Source: Ideonella sp. WA131b (lineage in GTDB: Bacteria > Pseudomonadota > Gammaproteobacteria > Burkholderiales > Burkholderiaceae_C). Taken from it: a stretch of 64,000 nucleotides of DNA. Shown piece by piece: positions 18,135-28,079 of the stretch. The DNA lies in NCBI GenBank assembly GCA_023657425.1, contig JAGTJW010000002.1, positions 238,431-302,430 of the forward strand. Reading direction: 5' to 3'. A program made the position numbers and the translations under genes. Every line of letters starts with the position of its first letter. The stretch's first letter is position 1. The notes beneath the pieces are model-generated. The model did no database searches and was not told where the DNA came from. It saw only the letters and a program-made list of their open reading frames with translations.

Positions 18135-18857
18135 ATGCTCACCCTGCGCCGCTCGGCCGACCGTGGCCACGCCGACCACGGCTGGCTCAAGAGTTTCCAC
18201 AGCTTCAGCTTCGCCGACTACTTCGACCCCGCGCACATGGGTGTGGGCAACCTGCGGGTCATCAACGAGGACCGCATCGCGCCCGGCACCGGCTTCGGCA
18301 CGCACGGCCACCGCGACATGGAGATCGTCAGCTACGTGCTCGACGGCGCGCTGGCTCACCAGGACAGCATGGGCAACGGCACGGCTGCCGGCCAGGCCGA
18401 CGGCGTCATCCGCCCCGGCGACGTGCAGCGCATGAGCGCCGGCACGGGCGTGATGCACAGCGAGTTCAACCACCAGCCCGACCGGGCCACGCACTTTCTG
18501 CAGATCTGGATCATCCCCAGCCGGCGCGGCATGACGCCCGGCTACGAGCAGAAGCACTTCGCGCCCGAGGTCAAGCGGGGCCGCCTGGCGCTGGTGGCCT
18601 CGCCTGATGGCGAGCAAGGCAGCGTGACGATCCACGCCGATGCGCGCATCCGTGCCGGCCTGTTCGATGGCAGCGAGCACGCCGAGCTCGCACTTGACCC
18701 CTCGCGCATCGCCTACGTGCACGTGGCGCGCGGCGCGCTGCGCGTCAACCAGCGCGCGCTGCAGGCCGGGGACGCGCTGCGCCTCGACGGCGAGCCGGCG
18801 TTGGTGCTGGAAGGTGGCGAGGCTGCCGAGGTGCTGGTGTTCGATCTCGCACCCTGA
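18135..18857 (+). CDS. Pirin family protein (bicupin)
   Basis: Cupin-fold protein of 240 aa. The pirin N-terminal metal site is present: FGTHGHRDMEIVSYVLDG (HxH...E) and MSAGTGVMHSEFNH (His). YhaK-type bacterial pirins are quercetinases or redox sensors. The start at ATG 18135 (MLTLRRSADRGHADHGW) matches the usual beginning of the family. It is divergent from the LysR gene, which probably controls it. Confidence 0.93.
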   Translation: MLTLRRSADRGHADHGWLKSFHSFSFADYFDPAHMGVGNLRVINEDRIAPGTGFGTHGHRDMEIVSYVLDGALAHQDSMGNGTAAGQADGVIRPGDVQRMSAGTGVMHSEFNHQPDRATHFLQIWIIPSRRGMTPGYEQKHFAPEVKRGRLALVASPDGEQGSVTIHADARIRAGLFDGSEHAELALDPSRIAYVHVARGALRVNQRALQAGDALRLDGEPALVLEGGEAAEVLVFDLAP

Positions 18858-18888
18858 CCAGCGGCGCGCGCGGGCGCCTGCGGCGGCG

Positions 18889-19107
18889 TCAGCGGGCCGG
18901 CGGCTCGGTGCGCAACAGGACCCAGGCGGCCAGCAGGCCGGCGCCCACGTTGAGCAGCGCCACCAGGCCCACCACGAGCAGCCCGGCGGTGTTCAGCGGC
19001 AGCGCGCGCAGCGCCCAGCCGCAGACCGAGGACAGCGCGTCGAAGCCGACCATCATCCAGAACATCGGGTTGCGTGGCTGCCACAGCCGCTGCCACTTCA
19101 CCGCCAT
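18889..19107 (-). CDS. Small hypothetical membrane protein
   Basis: 72 residues with two hydrophobic stretches, about residues 17-33 and 40-65 (NTAGLLVVGLVALLNVGAG...). Coding is plausible because the MetE-like gene ends only 9 bases upstream of its start (stop at 19117-19119, start at 19107) in the same direction. I do not recognise a family. It may be co-transcribed with that enzyme. Confidence 0.5.
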   Translation of the reverse strand: MAVKWQRLWQPRNPMFWMMVGFDALSSVCGWALRALPLNTAGLLVVGLVALLNVGAGLLAAWVLLRTEPPAR

Positions 19108-19116
19108 GGCGCGGCC

Positions 19117-20178
19117 TCAGGCGGCGGCCCGGACGAGGCGCTCAGTGGCCAGGCGCGCGCCGGCCACCAGGGCGGCCAGCTTGGCCTCGGCGACCTCGCG
19201 GCCCATCGGCGCCAGGCCGCAGTTGGTGCAAGCGATCAGCTTGGCCGCCGGCACGAAGCGCAACGCGGTGCCGATGGTGTCGGCCACCTCCTCGGGCGTC
19301 TCGATGGCTTCGCTGGCGACGTCGATCACACCCACCATGACCTCCTTGCCCGCCAGCAAGGCCATCAGGTCGGGCGGCACGTGCGAGTGGAAGCACTCCA
19401 GACTCACCTGGTCGATGCGGCTCTGTGCCAGCGCCGGGAACACCCGCTCGTACTGGCGCCACTCCTCGCCCAGTGTCTTCTTCCACTGCACATTGGCCTC
19501 GATGCCGTAGCCGTAGCAGATGTGCACGGCGGTCTTGCACGCGCGGCCCCGATGGGCCGCGCTCCAGGTGCCCAGGCCCTGCGCGGCGCGCTCCAGCGCC
19601 TTCGCGCCCCAGTCGGCGGCCTCGTCCATGTAGACGTTGAAGGCTGGCTCGTCGAACTGGATCACGTCCACGCCGTCGGCCTCGAGCGCCAGGGCCTCCT
19701 GGTTGAGCAGCTCGGCAAAGGCGAAGGCCATCTTCACGCGGTCGCCATAGAAGCGGTCGGCCACGGTGTCGCAGATCGTCATCGGCCCGGGGAGCGTGAA
19801 CTTCACCTGCCGCGTGGTGTGCGCGCGCAGGAAGCGCGCCTCGGTGGCGTGCACGCGGCCGCGCAAGGCCAGCGGTGCCACCACCTGCGGCACCATGGCC
19901 TTGTAGCGGTCATTGCGGATGCCCATCTCGACCTTGTTGACGCGGTCGATGCCATCCACCTGCTCGAGGAAACCGTGCACGAAGTGCTGGCGGCTCATCT
20001 CGCCGTCACCAATGACGGAAAGCCCGGCGTCTTCCTGGGCCTTGATCCACAACAGTGTGGCGTCGAGCTTGGCCCGCGCCAGGTCGTCGCCCGCGGCCTT
20101 CCACTGCGGCCAGAGCTTGCGGGTCTCCGCGAGCCAGGCGGGTTTGGGCAGACTGCCGGCGATGGCGGTGTCGAACAT
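19117..20178 (-). CDS. MetE-like (cobalamin-independent) methionine synthase C-terminal-domain protein
   Basis: 353 aa, corresponding to the catalytic barrel of MetE without its N-terminal half ('core MetE'). It has the opening IAGSLPKPAWL, the substrate segment VIGDGEMSRQHFVHGF, FDEPAFNVYMDEA, and the zinc ligands His and Cys in HICYGYG, Glu in SLECFHSHVP and Cys in CTNCGLAPMG. It therefore probably transfers a methyl group to a thiol such as homocysteine; the methyl donor is uncertain because core enzymes often use methylcobalamin-type or other donors. It lies downstream of the oligopeptidase gene on the same strand. Confidence 0.85.
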   Translation of the reverse strand: MFDTAIAGSLPKPAWLAETRKLWPQWKAAGDDLARAKLDATLLWIKAQEDAGLSVIGDGEMSRQHFVHGFLEQVDGIDRVNKVEMGIRNDRYKAMVPQVVAPLALRGRVHATEARFLRAHTTRQVKFTLPGPMTICDTVADRFYGDRVKMAFAFAELLNQEALALEADGVDVIQFDEPAFNVYMDEAADWGAKALERAAQGLGTWSAAHRGRACKTAVHICYGYGIEANVQWKKTLGEEWRQYERVFPALAQSRIDQVSLECFHSHVPPDLMALLAGKEVMVGVIDVASEAIETPEEVADTIGTALRFVPAAKLIACTNCGLAPMGREVAEAKLAALVAGARLATERLVRAAA

Positions 20179-20214
20179 GGTGATCAGGCGGGTCTTGGGT
20201 GCGGGGCGCGGAGC

Positions 20215-22314
20215 TTAACTCCGATGCCCAAGCTCCTCACCCGCGCCGAGCAGGCCACGCTGCGCGAGCAGGGGCTCCAGCCGCGGCGGGCGGCCACGAA
20301 AGGCCGCAAAAGCCGCGTTCGGCTCGACCCCGTTGCCCGCCGCGTAGATGTGGCGCTGCAGCCGCGTCGCAACCTCGGCGTCGAAGGGGCCCGCGCCCTC
20401 GGTGAAGGCACCCCAGCCGTCGGCCTCGAGCACCTCGGCCCACAGGTACACGTAGTAGCCGGCGGCGTAGCTGCTGCCCGAGAACAGATGCTGAAAGTGC
20501 ACCAGGCGGTGGTTGATGCCGCAGCCCGCAGGCAGCCCGGCCCGGGCCAGGAACTCGGTCTCCCAGGCGCAGACCTCGGCCGGCGGTTCGGCCTCGCTGC
20601 GGGCGTGCAGCGCCAGATCGAGCAGGGCGCTGGCGGTATAGCGCACGGTCTCGTAGGCCTGGTTGCAGTGCTGCGCGCGCTGCAGCCGGGCGATCAGCGC
20701 CTCCGGCATGGGCTCGCCGGTCTGCCAGTGCCGGGCGTGCTCGCGCAACACCGCGGGCTCGGCAATCCAGTGCTCGAACAGCTGCGACGGCAGCTCGACG
20801 AAGTCGCGCAGGACCTGGGTGCCCGACAGGCGCTGGAAGCGCAGGTCAGACAGCAGCCCGTGCAGGCCATGGCCGAACTCGTGGAACAGCGTGCGGGCGT
20901 CGTCCAGCGACAGCAGCGTCGGACCGCCCGCCTCGCCGCGCGCGAAGTTGTTGTTGTTCAGGATGATGGGCGTCTGCGCCTGGCCGTCGGCGGTGTTGCG
21001 GACCTGCCAGCGCAGCGCGTTCATCCAGGCGCCGCTGCGCTTGCCAGGCCGCGCGAAGTTGTCCTGCAGGAACAGCCCCTGCACCGCGCCATCGGCCGCG
21101 CGCACCTCGTAGGCGACGACGTCGGGGTGGTAGACGGGCAGGTCATCGCGGCGCTCGAACCGCAGGCCGAACAGCCGCCCGGCACACGCGAACGCCGCCT
21201 GCACGACGCAGCCGAGCTCGAAGTAGGGCTTGATCTCGGCGTCATCCAGAGCAAAGCGCTCGCGACGCAGGCGCTCGGCCCAGAAGCGCCAGTCCCATTC
21301 GCGCAGGGGCTGGCCGGCCTGCGCGGGCAGCGCGGCGTCGCGCAGCGACTCCAGCTCGCGGCGATCGGCCAGCGCGCGCGGCACGGCGCGCTGCCAGACG
21401 GCCTGCAGCAAGGCTTCGACCCGCTCGCGCGTGCCGGCCATGGTGTCGGCAAGCGCGAAGTCGGCATAGCAGGCATGGCCCATCAGGCCAGCGAGTTCGT
21501 GGCGCACGCGCAGGATCTCGCACACCACCGGGCGGTTGTCCAGCGCGCCGTCTTGCTCGCCGCGGCCAACCCAGGCGCGCCAGACCTGCTCGCGCAGGTC
21601 GGCGCGTTCGCTGAAGCTCAGGAACGGCACCACCAGCGAGCGGGCCAGCGTCACCAGGGCACCGGGCAGGCCGCGGTCCTGCCCGGCCTGGCGCGCGGCG
21701 GCACGCACAAACGGCGGCAGGCCGGCCATCGCGGCGGCATCCGGCAGCGGCAACTGCCAGTCGGCTTCGGCGCGGAGCACGTTCTGCGCGAAGCGCGTGT
21801 GCAGTTCGGCCAGGGCCTGCATCAGCTCGGTGTGGCGCTGGCGCTGCGGCGGCGGCAGCCGGGCACCGCTGCGCACGCAGTCGAGGTGCTGCCGCTCCAG
21901 CAAGCGCAGCGACTCCGTGTCCAGGCCCAGCGTGGCGCGGCGTTCGTGCAGCGCATCCAGCCGCAGGAAGAAGGCGGTGTCGGTGTGGACCGCGCTGTGG
22001 AGCGCCGCCAGCGGCGCCGCCAGGCGGCGCTGCACCGCCTGCAGGGCGTCCGACGTGGCCGAAGCGCACAGCGTGCTGAACAGCGCCTGCAGCTGACCAA
22101 ACCGGCGGCCGGCGCGGTCGAAGGCGGCACAGGTGTTGTCGAAGTCGGCCGGGCCGGCTTGGGCGCCCAGCGCAGCCACCTCGTCGCGGTGCTCCTGCAT
22201 CGCCTGCATCAGCGCCGGCTCGAAATGCGCCGGCTCGATGGCGCCGAAGGGCGGCAAGCCGTGCGGCGCCGTCCAATCGGCCAGGAGAGGCTGCCCCACC
22301 CTGCCGGCGCTCAC
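20215..22314 (-). CDS. prlC: Oligopeptidase A (M3 family metallopeptidase)
   Basis: Cytoplasmic zinc endopeptidase of 699 aa that degrades short peptides, including released signal peptides. The zinc motif HEFGHGLHG is in TLFHEFGHGLHGLLSD, with the third ligand Glu in FVELPSQLFEHW. The C-terminal SGSSYAAGYYVYLWAEVLEADG is the conserved substrate-binding loop. The start is a GTG at 22314 overlapping the TGA of the upstream gene (GTGA), giving VSAGRVGQPLLADW; this matches the usual N-terminus of the family. Confidence 0.93.
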   Translation of the reverse strand: MSAGRVGQPLLADWTAPHGLPPFGAIEPAHFEPALMQAMQEHRDEVAALGAQAGPADFDNTCAAFDRAGRRFGQLQALFSTLCASATSDALQAVQRRLAAPLAALHSAVHTDTAFFLRLDALHERRATLGLDTESLRLLERQHLDCVRSGARLPPPQRQRHTELMQALAELHTRFAQNVLRAEADWQLPLPDAAAMAGLPPFVRAAARQAGQDRGLPGALVTLARSLVVPFLSFSERADLREQVWRAWVGRGEQDGALDNRPVVCEILRVRHELAGLMGHACYADFALADTMAGTRERVEALLQAVWQRAVPRALADRRELESLRDAALPAQAGQPLREWDWRFWAERLRRERFALDDAEIKPYFELGCVVQAAFACAGRLFGLRFERRDDLPVYHPDVVAYEVRAADGAVQGLFLQDNFARPGKRSGAWMNALRWQVRNTADGQAQTPIILNNNNFARGEAGGPTLLSLDDARTLFHEFGHGLHGLLSDLRFQRLSGTQVLRDFVELPSQLFEHWIAEPAVLREHARHWQTGEPMPEALIARLQRAQHCNQAYETVRYTASALLDLALHARSEAEPPAEVCAWETEFLARAGLPAGCGINHRLVHFQHLFSGSSYAAGYYVYLWAEVLEADGWGAFTEGAGPFDAEVATRLQRHIYAAGNGVEPNAAFAAFRGRPPRLEPLLAQRGLLGAGEELGHRS

Positions 22315-23066
22315 CGGCCGGCCTTGATGGCGATCTCGTCGTCCTCGCGGTAGCGTCGGTCGGCACAGCTGGTGACCCAGCCCTTGCGCTCTTCTTCGAG
22401 CTTGGCGCCGGTCTGGTTCCAGGCGTTGTTGCGCTGGTTCCAGTCGGCGATCGCGGCGTCGAGCTGCCGAGCCTTGGCGTTGAACGCGGCGATGATCTTC
22501 TCGCTGTCGGCCGTGATGCTGCCGCGTTCGGCTTCCAGTTCCGTCTGGGCCTTCTGAAGCGCCTCGCGCTCGGTGTTCAGGCGCAGGCGTTCGCGCTCGC
22601 CGGCCGGCCCCGCGGGCGGACGGGCATTGAAGGCCTCGATGTCGCGGTTCCAGGCCACCACACGTGCCGCGTGCGCCTCCATGCGGCCACGGAACTCGGT
22701 GACGCGCGCGGACGCGGCATCGACCTGGGTGCGCTCGGCGCGCAGTGCCTCCTGCTGAGCGGCGATGCCCTCGCGCTCGCGATCCAGCGGCGCGCGCGCC
22801 TGCTGGTGCTCGGCGATGCGCAGCCGGATCGACTCTTCCTGGCCGAGGCAAGCGCGCAGTTCATCGCGGGTGAGGATGGGTTGGCGCGAGGCCGCGCCGG
22901 TTCCGCCACTGAGCGTGGCCGTGCGCTCGCCAGCGGATGCCGTCGGGCTGGCCGCCGGGCGTGCGGGGGCCGGCTTGGCGGCGGGTTGCGGGGACGTCTG
23001 AGCCACTGCCTGCGACGCGGGCAGAGCAGCGCTGGCCAGCAGCAGCAGCAACGGTGTGAGCTTCAT
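22311..23066 (-). CDS. Periplasmic coiled-coil protein of unknown function
   Basis: 251 aa from ATG 23066 with a clear signal peptide (MKLTPLLLLLASAALPASQAVAQ). A Pro/Ala-rich linker follows, then a long charged helix region at about residues 65-225 with heptad character (QEESIRLRIAEHQQARAPLD..., ERLRLNTEREALQKAQTELE), and a C-terminal pair of Cys residues possible for a disulfide (one in ACLGQEE, one in SCADRRY). No family is recognised. It overlaps the oligopeptidase gene by four bases and is likely co-translated. Confidence 0.7.
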   Translation of the reverse strand: MKLTPLLLLLASAALPASQAVAQTSPQPAAKPAPARPAASPTASAGERTATLSGGTGAASRQPILTRDELRACLGQEESIRLRIAEHQQARAPLDREREGIAAQQEALRAERTQVDAASARVTEFRGRMEAHAARVVAWNRDIEAFNARPPAGPAGERERLRLNTEREALQKAQTELEAERGSITADSEKIIAAFNAKARQLDAAIADWNQRNNAWNQTGAKLEEERKGWVTSCADRRYREDDEIAIKAGR

Positions 23067-23183
23067 CGTGGGCACTGCCTCGGGGTCGGTCGGTCCGGAC
23101 GGGCGCGGATTCTGCCACCCTTGCCGTCGCGGCCCGGGGCGCCGACACTCGGGCGCCACCCACGCACCGCTGGAGACCCCGAG

Positions 23184-23720
23184 ATGGTGAAGACCCTGCT
23201 GAAGGCCTTGTTCACGCTGGTTGCGATCGCCGGCCTCGTGCTCACGGCCGGCAGCCTGCTGTTGTCGCGCGAGTTCGTGGTCGAACGTCGTCTGGTGATG
23301 GCTGCGCCGGCCGAGCGCGTGTTCGAAGAAGTGGCCGACCCGCGGCGCTGGGCGGCGTGGTCGGCCTGGAACCGGCGCGATCCGGCCATGCAGATCACCT
23401 ACGAGGGCCCGTCCAGCGGGACGGGCGCGGCCTGGGCCTGGCGCAGCGCCACCGAGGGCGACGGACGCATGAGCTTCACGGCCGCCGAGCCTGGACGGCG
23501 CCTGGCCTACGACCTGGCCTTCGCCGAGTTCGGCACCACGTCCAAGGGCGAAATCCGCCTCATGCCCACGGCCGCTGGCACCGAAGTGATCTGGGTGATG
23601 CAGGGTGACATGGGAAGCAACCCGATGTACGGCTGGTTTGCGCTGTTTGCCGACCGCATGGTGGGCCCGGACTTCGAAACCGGACTCGCCAACCTGAAGG
23701 TCCTCGTCGAAGGGCGTTGA
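23184..23720 (+). CDS. SRPBCC-fold protein with N-terminal membrane anchor
   Basis: 178 aa. Residues 1-28 form a membrane anchor or uncleaved signal (MVKTLLKALFTLVAIAGLVL). The rest is a START/SRPBCC-like fold: ERRLVMAAPAERVFEEVADPRRWAAWSAWNRRDP at the start and the terminal FETGLANLKVLVE helix. Proteins of this layout ('polyketide cyclase' in databases) bind hydrophobic ligands, but the ligand here is not known. It is oriented away from the coiled-coil protein gene. Confidence 0.82.
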   Translation: MVKTLLKALFTLVAIAGLVLTAGSLLLSREFVVERRLVMAAPAERVFEEVADPRRWAAWSAWNRRDPAMQITYEGPSSGTGAAWAWRSATEGDGRMSFTAAEPGRRLAYDLAFAEFGTTSKGEIRLMPTAAGTEVIWVMQGDMGSNPMYGWFALFADRMVGPDFETGLANLKVLVEGR

Positions 23721-23830
23721 GAGACCCCGGGGCCGCGCCGGGTCCGCAACGCGCTGTGGCACAGTCCCTTGCCGCGCCGTGCCCCGCGCCCTTGAGTTTG
23801 CCCACCGATGCCCCGCCCGATCGCCGCCCC

Positions 23831-24388
23831 ATGGCGCTGAAGTCCACCGTCTACAAGGCCGCCGTCCAGGTGGCCGACATGGACCGCAACGTCTACGCGA
23901 CGCATGCGCTGACGCTGGCGCTGCACCCCTCCGAGACTGAAGAGCGGCTCATGGTGCGTGTCCTGGCCCATGCCCTGCTGGCCGACACGTCGGAAGGCGC
24001 CGACGCGCTGCAGGCCGCGCGTGGCTTGTCCGACGTCGACGAGCCCGACCTCTGGCAGCACGACCTCTCCGGCCGCCTGCTGCGCTGGGTGGAGATAGGA
24101 CAGCCCGACGACCGCCGCCTTGCCAAGGCCTGCGGCCGGGCCGACCGCGTCAGCGTCTACGCCTACGCCGGCAGCGTGCCGGTGTGGTGGGCGGCGCTGC
24201 GCGGCAAGGTGGCGCGACTGTCCAACCTGGCGGTCTGGCAGCTCCCCGCAGCGCAGAGCCAGGCCCTGGCCGGCCTGGCGCAGCGTTCGATGCAGCTGCA
24301 GGTGACGGTGCAAGACGGCCTGGTCTGGGTGGCCGACGGCACCCGCTCGGTCGAACTGCAGCCCCAGGCCCTCTGGCCCGCGACCTGA
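23831..24388 (+). CDS. yaeQ: YaeQ family protein
   Basis: 185 aa from ATG 23831 (MALKSTVYKAAVQVADMDRN), the standard YaeQ opening. YaeQ has a PD-(D/E)XK-nuclease-like fold, and conserved residues appear in LWQHDLSGRLLRWVEIGQPDDRRLAKA (D, E, Q, K). It was once proposed to affect transcription elongation (RfaH suppression) and its true role is unclear. The longer open frame upstream is not conserved coding. It abuts the S9 peptidase gene (stop 24388, start 24391). Confidence 0.92.
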   Translation: MALKSTVYKAAVQVADMDRNVYATHALTLALHPSETEERLMVRVLAHALLADTSEGADALQAARGLSDVDEPDLWQHDLSGRLLRWVEIGQPDDRRLAKACGRADRVSVYAYAGSVPVWWAALRGKVARLSNLAVWQLPAAQSQALAGLAQRSMQLQVTVQDGLVWVADGTRSVELQPQALWPAT

Positions 24389-24390
24389 CG

Positions 24391-26541
24391 ATGCCGATCG
24401 TGCGCGTGCTGGTCATCCTGGCGCTGCTCGTGCTGCCGCTGGCAGCCCACCCTGCTCCACGCTCCGCTGGTGCGACGATGAACCCCGACGACGACCCCTT
24501 CCTCTGGCTCGAAGACGTCACCGGCGAGCGCGCGCTGGCCTGGGTGCGCGAACGCAACGCCCTCACCGAAGCCGCGCTCATGGCGCGGCCCGGATTCGCC
24601 GAGCGCGAGCGCACCATCCTCGAGGTGCTGGACTCGCGCGACCACATCCCCACCATCAGCCGCATTGGCGACCGCGTCTACAACCTGTGGCGCGACCCCG
24701 CCAACCCGCGCGGCCTGTGGCGCCGCACGACGCTCGAGGAGTACCGCAAGCGGGAGCCCGCCTGGGAGACCGTGCTCGACCTCGACGCCCTGGGCAGGGC
24801 CGAGAGCGAGAACTGGGTTTGGGGCGGCGCCACCTGCCACGGGCCCGCCTACCGGCGCTGCCTGTTGCAGTTGTCGCGCGGAGGTGCCGACGCGACGGTG
24901 ATGCGCGAGTTCGACCTCGTCGGCAAGCGCTTCGTGTCGCCGGCCGAGGGCGGCTTCCGCCTGCCGGAAGCCAAGAGCCTGTCGGCCTGGGCCGACGCGG
25001 ACACCATCTGGGTCGGTACCGACTTCGGACCGGGCTCGCTCACCCAAAGCGGCTACCCGCGCATCGTCAAGCGCTGGCAGCGCGGCACGCCGCTGGCCGA
25101 CGCGAAGACAGCCTACGAGGGCCGCGCCCAGGACGTGGTCGCCTTCGTCAGCGTCGACCTGACCCCCGGATTCGAGCGCACCGTCTTCTACCGCGCACCC
25201 GACTTCTACAGCACCGAGATGGCGCTGCAAGTGGGCGAGCGCCTGGTGCCGCTGCCCATGCCACCGGACGCCACTCTGCGCTTCTGGCGCCGCCATGTGC
25301 TGATGGAGCTGCGCAGCGACTGGCAGCCGGGTGAGCAGCGCTTCGCGCGCGGCGCGTTGCTGGTGGCCGACGCCGAGGCCTACCTGGCCGGCCAGGCGCA
25401 CTGGACGCTGCTGTTCATGCCCAGCGCCACGCGCTCGCTGGTGGACACCGTCACGACACGCAGCCGCCTGATCCTCAATGTGCTGGACAAGGTCGCCAAC
25501 CGGCTGGAGGAATGGACGCCTCCCGATCGGCCTGGCGCCCCCTGGACCCGACGCGAGGTGCAGGCCCCGCACCCCGGGCGGCTGTCGGTGGTGCCTCTGC
25601 ACGATCCGAGGGTGGCCGACGACCCTCTGGCCGAACACCTGCTGTTGAGCAGCGCCGACTTCCTGCAGCCCGACGCGCTGTGGCTGCTGCGCACCGGCGA
25701 AGACGCCCGCGAGCAGCTGAAGTCGAGGCCCCGTCTGTACGACGCCGAGGGCATGCGCGTCGAGCAGCGCTTTGCCATCAGCCGCGACGGGGTGCAGGTG
25801 CCCTACTTCGTGATCTGGCCCCGGGGTGCAAAGGCTGACGGCCGCAACCCCACGCTGCTGTATGGCTACGGCGGCTTCGAGGTGCCGATGACGCCCTGGT
25901 ACAGCGGCAGCGTGGGCCGCGCCTGGACGACGCAGGGCGGCGTCTACGTGCTGGCCAACATCCGCGGCGGCGGCGAATTCGGGCCGGCCTGGCACCAGGC
26001 CGCGCTGCTGGGGGAGCGCCAGAAGAGCTTCGACGACTTCATGGCCGTGGCCGAGGCGCTGGTGCGCGAGGGCATCACCAGCCCGCAGCAGCTCGGCATC
26101 CAGGGCGGCAGCAACGGCGGCCTGCTCGTCGGCGCGGTCATGCTGCAAAGGCCAGAACTGTTTGGCGCCGTCGTCAGCCAGGTGCCGCTGCTGGACATGC
26201 GCCGCTACCACCGCCTGCTGGCCGGCGCCAGCTGGATGGCCGAGTACGGCGATCCCGACCGGCCCGAGCATTGGGCTTTCATCTCGCGCTACAGCCCGTA
26301 CCACAACGTGCGGCCCTCCCTGAAGCTGCCACCGGTGCTGTTCGTCACCAGCACCCGCGACGACCGCGTGCACCCGGGGCACGCCCGCAAGATGGCCGCC
26401 CGCATGCTGGAGCAAGGGCATCGTGTCTGGTTGTGGGAGAACACCGAGGGTGGCCATGGCGGCGCCGCCGATAACGCGCAGCGCGCGCGCATGCAGGCCC
26501 TCGAGTACGCCTTTCTCTGGCAACAACTGGCAGGCCGCTGA
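24391..26541 (+). CDS. Prolyl oligopeptidase-family serine peptidase (S9A)
   Basis: 716 aa with a probable signal peptide (MPIVRVLVILALLVLPLAAHPAP), suggesting a periplasmic place; an internal ATG at 24478 (MNPDDDPFLWLED) would give a cytoplasmic form. An N-terminal beta-propeller (residues about 60-430) is followed by the alpha/beta-hydrolase domain. The triad is visible: Ser in IQGGSNGGLLVG, Asp in STRDDRVHPGHA, and His in NTEGGHGGAAD. It cleaves after proline or basic residues in short peptides by family knowledge. It is translationally close to yaeQ. Confidence 0.9.
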   Translation: MPIVRVLVILALLVLPLAAHPAPRSAGATMNPDDDPFLWLEDVTGERALAWVRERNALTEAALMARPGFAERERTILEVLDSRDHIPTISRIGDRVYNLWRDPANPRGLWRRTTLEEYRKREPAWETVLDLDALGRAESENWVWGGATCHGPAYRRCLLQLSRGGADATVMREFDLVGKRFVSPAEGGFRLPEAKSLSAWADADTIWVGTDFGPGSLTQSGYPRIVKRWQRGTPLADAKTAYEGRAQDVVAFVSVDLTPGFERTVFYRAPDFYSTEMALQVGERLVPLPMPPDATLRFWRRHVLMELRSDWQPGEQRFARGALLVADAEAYLAGQAHWTLLFMPSATRSLVDTVTTRSRLILNVLDKVANRLEEWTPPDRPGAPWTRREVQAPHPGRLSVVPLHDPRVADDPLAEHLLLSSADFLQPDALWLLRTGEDAREQLKSRPRLYDAEGMRVEQRFAISRDGVQVPYFVIWPRGAKADGRNPTLLYGYGGFEVPMTPWYSGSVGRAWTTQGGVYVLANIRGGGEFGPAWHQAALLGERQKSFDDFMAVAEALVREGITSPQQLGIQGGSNGGLLVGAVMLQRPELFGAVVSQVPLLDMRRYHRLLAGASWMAEYGDPDRPEHWAFISRYSPYHNVRPSLKLPPVLFVTSTRDDRVHPGHARKMAARMLEQGHRVWLWENTEGGHGGAADNAQRARMQALEYAFLWQQLAGR

Positions 26542-26559
26542 CGCCAGACGGCACGCCCG

Positions 26560-27327
26560 ATGTCGCTGCTGCACTGGATCGACGACGGGCAGCCGCTGCC
26601 GAACGCCTCCTTGGCGCTGGGCCCGGGCACCGAGGCCCCGGGGCTCGTGGCGGCCGGCGGCCGCGTCACGCCCGATCGGCTGCTCGAGGCCTACCGCGCC
26701 GGCATCTTCCCCTGGTACAGCCCCGGCCAGCCGGTGCTGTGGTGGAGCCCAGACCCGCGCATGGTGCTGCCCGTGGCCGAGTTCCGCCTGTCACCTTCGC
26801 TCAAGAAGACGATTCGCCGCTTCCTGCGGACACCCGGCTGCGAGGTCCGCGTCGACCTCGACCTGGCCGCCGTCATCGGGGCCTGCGCGGGCACGCCGCG
26901 CGAAGGCCAGGAAGGCACCTGGATCGTGCCGGCGATGCGCGACGCCTACGTGGCCTGGGGGGCCATGGGGCAGGTGCACAGCGTGGAGACCTGGGTTCAG
27001 GGCCGGCTGGTCGGCGGGCTGTACTTCGTGCTGCTGGGCCGCATGGCCTACGGCGAGTCGATGTTCTCGCACGCCACCGACGCGAGCAAGATCGCGCTGG
27101 CCGCACTGGTGGCGGGCTGTCGGCGCCGCGGCATCGCCTGGATCGACTGCCAGCAGAACACCCGCCACCTGGCCAGTCTGGGCGCCCGTGAGGTGCCGCG
27201 CGAGCGCTTCCTGGAACACGTCTGGCGTGCCTCGAGAGAACAGGGACCCGCGGCCTGGACCTATGATCCGGACGACTGGGCGCTGCTGCTGGAGCCGCCC
27301 GTGACGCCCCTGCCCTCCCCCGCGTGA
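26560..27327 (+). CDS. aat: Leucyl/phenylalanyl-tRNA--protein transferase
   Basis: N-degron enzyme that adds Leu or Phe to proteins beginning with Lys or Arg, marking them for ClpS/ClpAP. 255 aa. The family signatures are [40 protein letters not shown], and [19 protein letters not shown]...[10 protein letters not shown]. It overlaps bpt by four bases (GTGA), so both branches of the bacterial Leu/N-degron pathway are made from one transcript. Confidence 0.96.
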   Translation: MSLLHWIDDGQPLPNASLALGPGTEAPGLVAAGGRVTPDRLLEAYRAGIFPWYSPGQPVLWWSPDPRMVLPVAEFRLSPSLKKTIRRFLRTPGCEVRVDLDLAAVIGACAGTPREGQEGTWIVPAMRDAYVAWGAMGQVHSVETWVQGRLVGGLYFVLLGRMAYGESMFSHATDASKIALAALVAGCRRRGIAWIDCQQNTRHLASLGAREVPRERFLEHVWRASREQGPAAWTYDPDDWALLLEPPVTPLPSPA

Positions 27328-28079
27328 CGCACCCGAAGGAATTGCCGCTGCGGTCGTTGCAGTTCTATGCAACGGCCCCCTACCCATGCAGCTACCTGCC
27401 CGAGCGCCAGGCGCGCTCGCAGGTCGCCACGCCCAGCCACCTCATCCACGCCGAGACCTACTCGGGCCTGGTGGCCAGCGGCTTCCGGCGCAGTGGCATG
27501 TTCACCTACCGACCCTGGTGCGATGGCTGCCACGCCTGCGTGCCCTTGCGCGTGCCGGTGGAGCGCTTCCGGCCGACACGCAGCCAGAAGCGCGCGCAGC
27601 GGCAGCATGGTGCCCTCGTCTCACGCGTGCTGCGTCTGGGCTTCGTGCCCGAGCACTACCAGCTCTACCTGCGCTACCAGACCGGACGTCATGCCGGCGG
27701 CGGCATGGACCAGGACAGCGTCGACCAGTACACGCAGTTCCTGCTGCAAAGTCGCGTCAACTCGCGCCTCGTGGAATTCCGTGAGGCCGGGAGCGACGGC
27801 CAGACCGGGACGCTGAAGATGGTGAGCATCCTCGACGTGCTGTCCGACGGCATCTCGGCCGTCTACACCTTCTACGAGCCCGAGCCGCACACCAGCTACG
27901 GCACCTACAGCATCCTGTGGCAAATCGAACAGACGCGCATCCTGAACTTGCCGCACGTGTACCTGGGCTACTTGATCGCGCAGAGCCCGAAGATGGCCTA
28001 CAAGGCGAAGTTCGGGCCCCATCAGGTGCTGGTGGACGGCGCCTGGCGCCACACGGACGGATCCTCAGCCGACCGCTGA
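27324..28079 (+). CDS. bpt: Aspartate/glutamate leucyltransferase (Bpt; arginyltransferase homologue)
   Basis: Transfers Leu from tRNA to proteins with N-terminal Asp or Glu. 251 aa with a GTG start overlapping the aat stop. Conserved segments of the ATE/Bpt family are present: the N-terminal [16 protein letters not shown] (Cys), [20 protein letters not shown] with the CxxC pair, and [24 protein letters not shown]. Its end overlaps the end of the convergent Nudix-MBL gene by 15 bases. Confidence 0.95.
   Translation: MTHPKELPLRSLQFYATAPYPCSYLPERQARSQVATPSHLIHAETYSGLVASGFRRSGMFTYRPWCDGCHACVPLRVPVERFRPTRSQKRAQRQHGALVSRVLRLGFVPEHYQLYLRYQTGRHAGGGMDQDSVDQYTQFLLQSRVNSRLVEFREAGSDGQTGTLKMVSILDVLSDGISAVYTFYEPEPHTSYGTYSILWQIEQTRILNLPHVYLGYLIAQSPKMAYKAKFGPHQVLVDGAWRHTDGSSADR

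Noticed and set aside
18640..22353. A 1237-codon open frame on the plus strand, and similar long plus-strand frames (for example 8486-10759 and 4753-6408)
   Set aside because: They lie antisense to well-supported genes (MetE-like, prlC, recJ, transposase), have low-complexity Gln/Arg/His/Ala-rich content and no recognisable domains; they are shadows produced by high GC.
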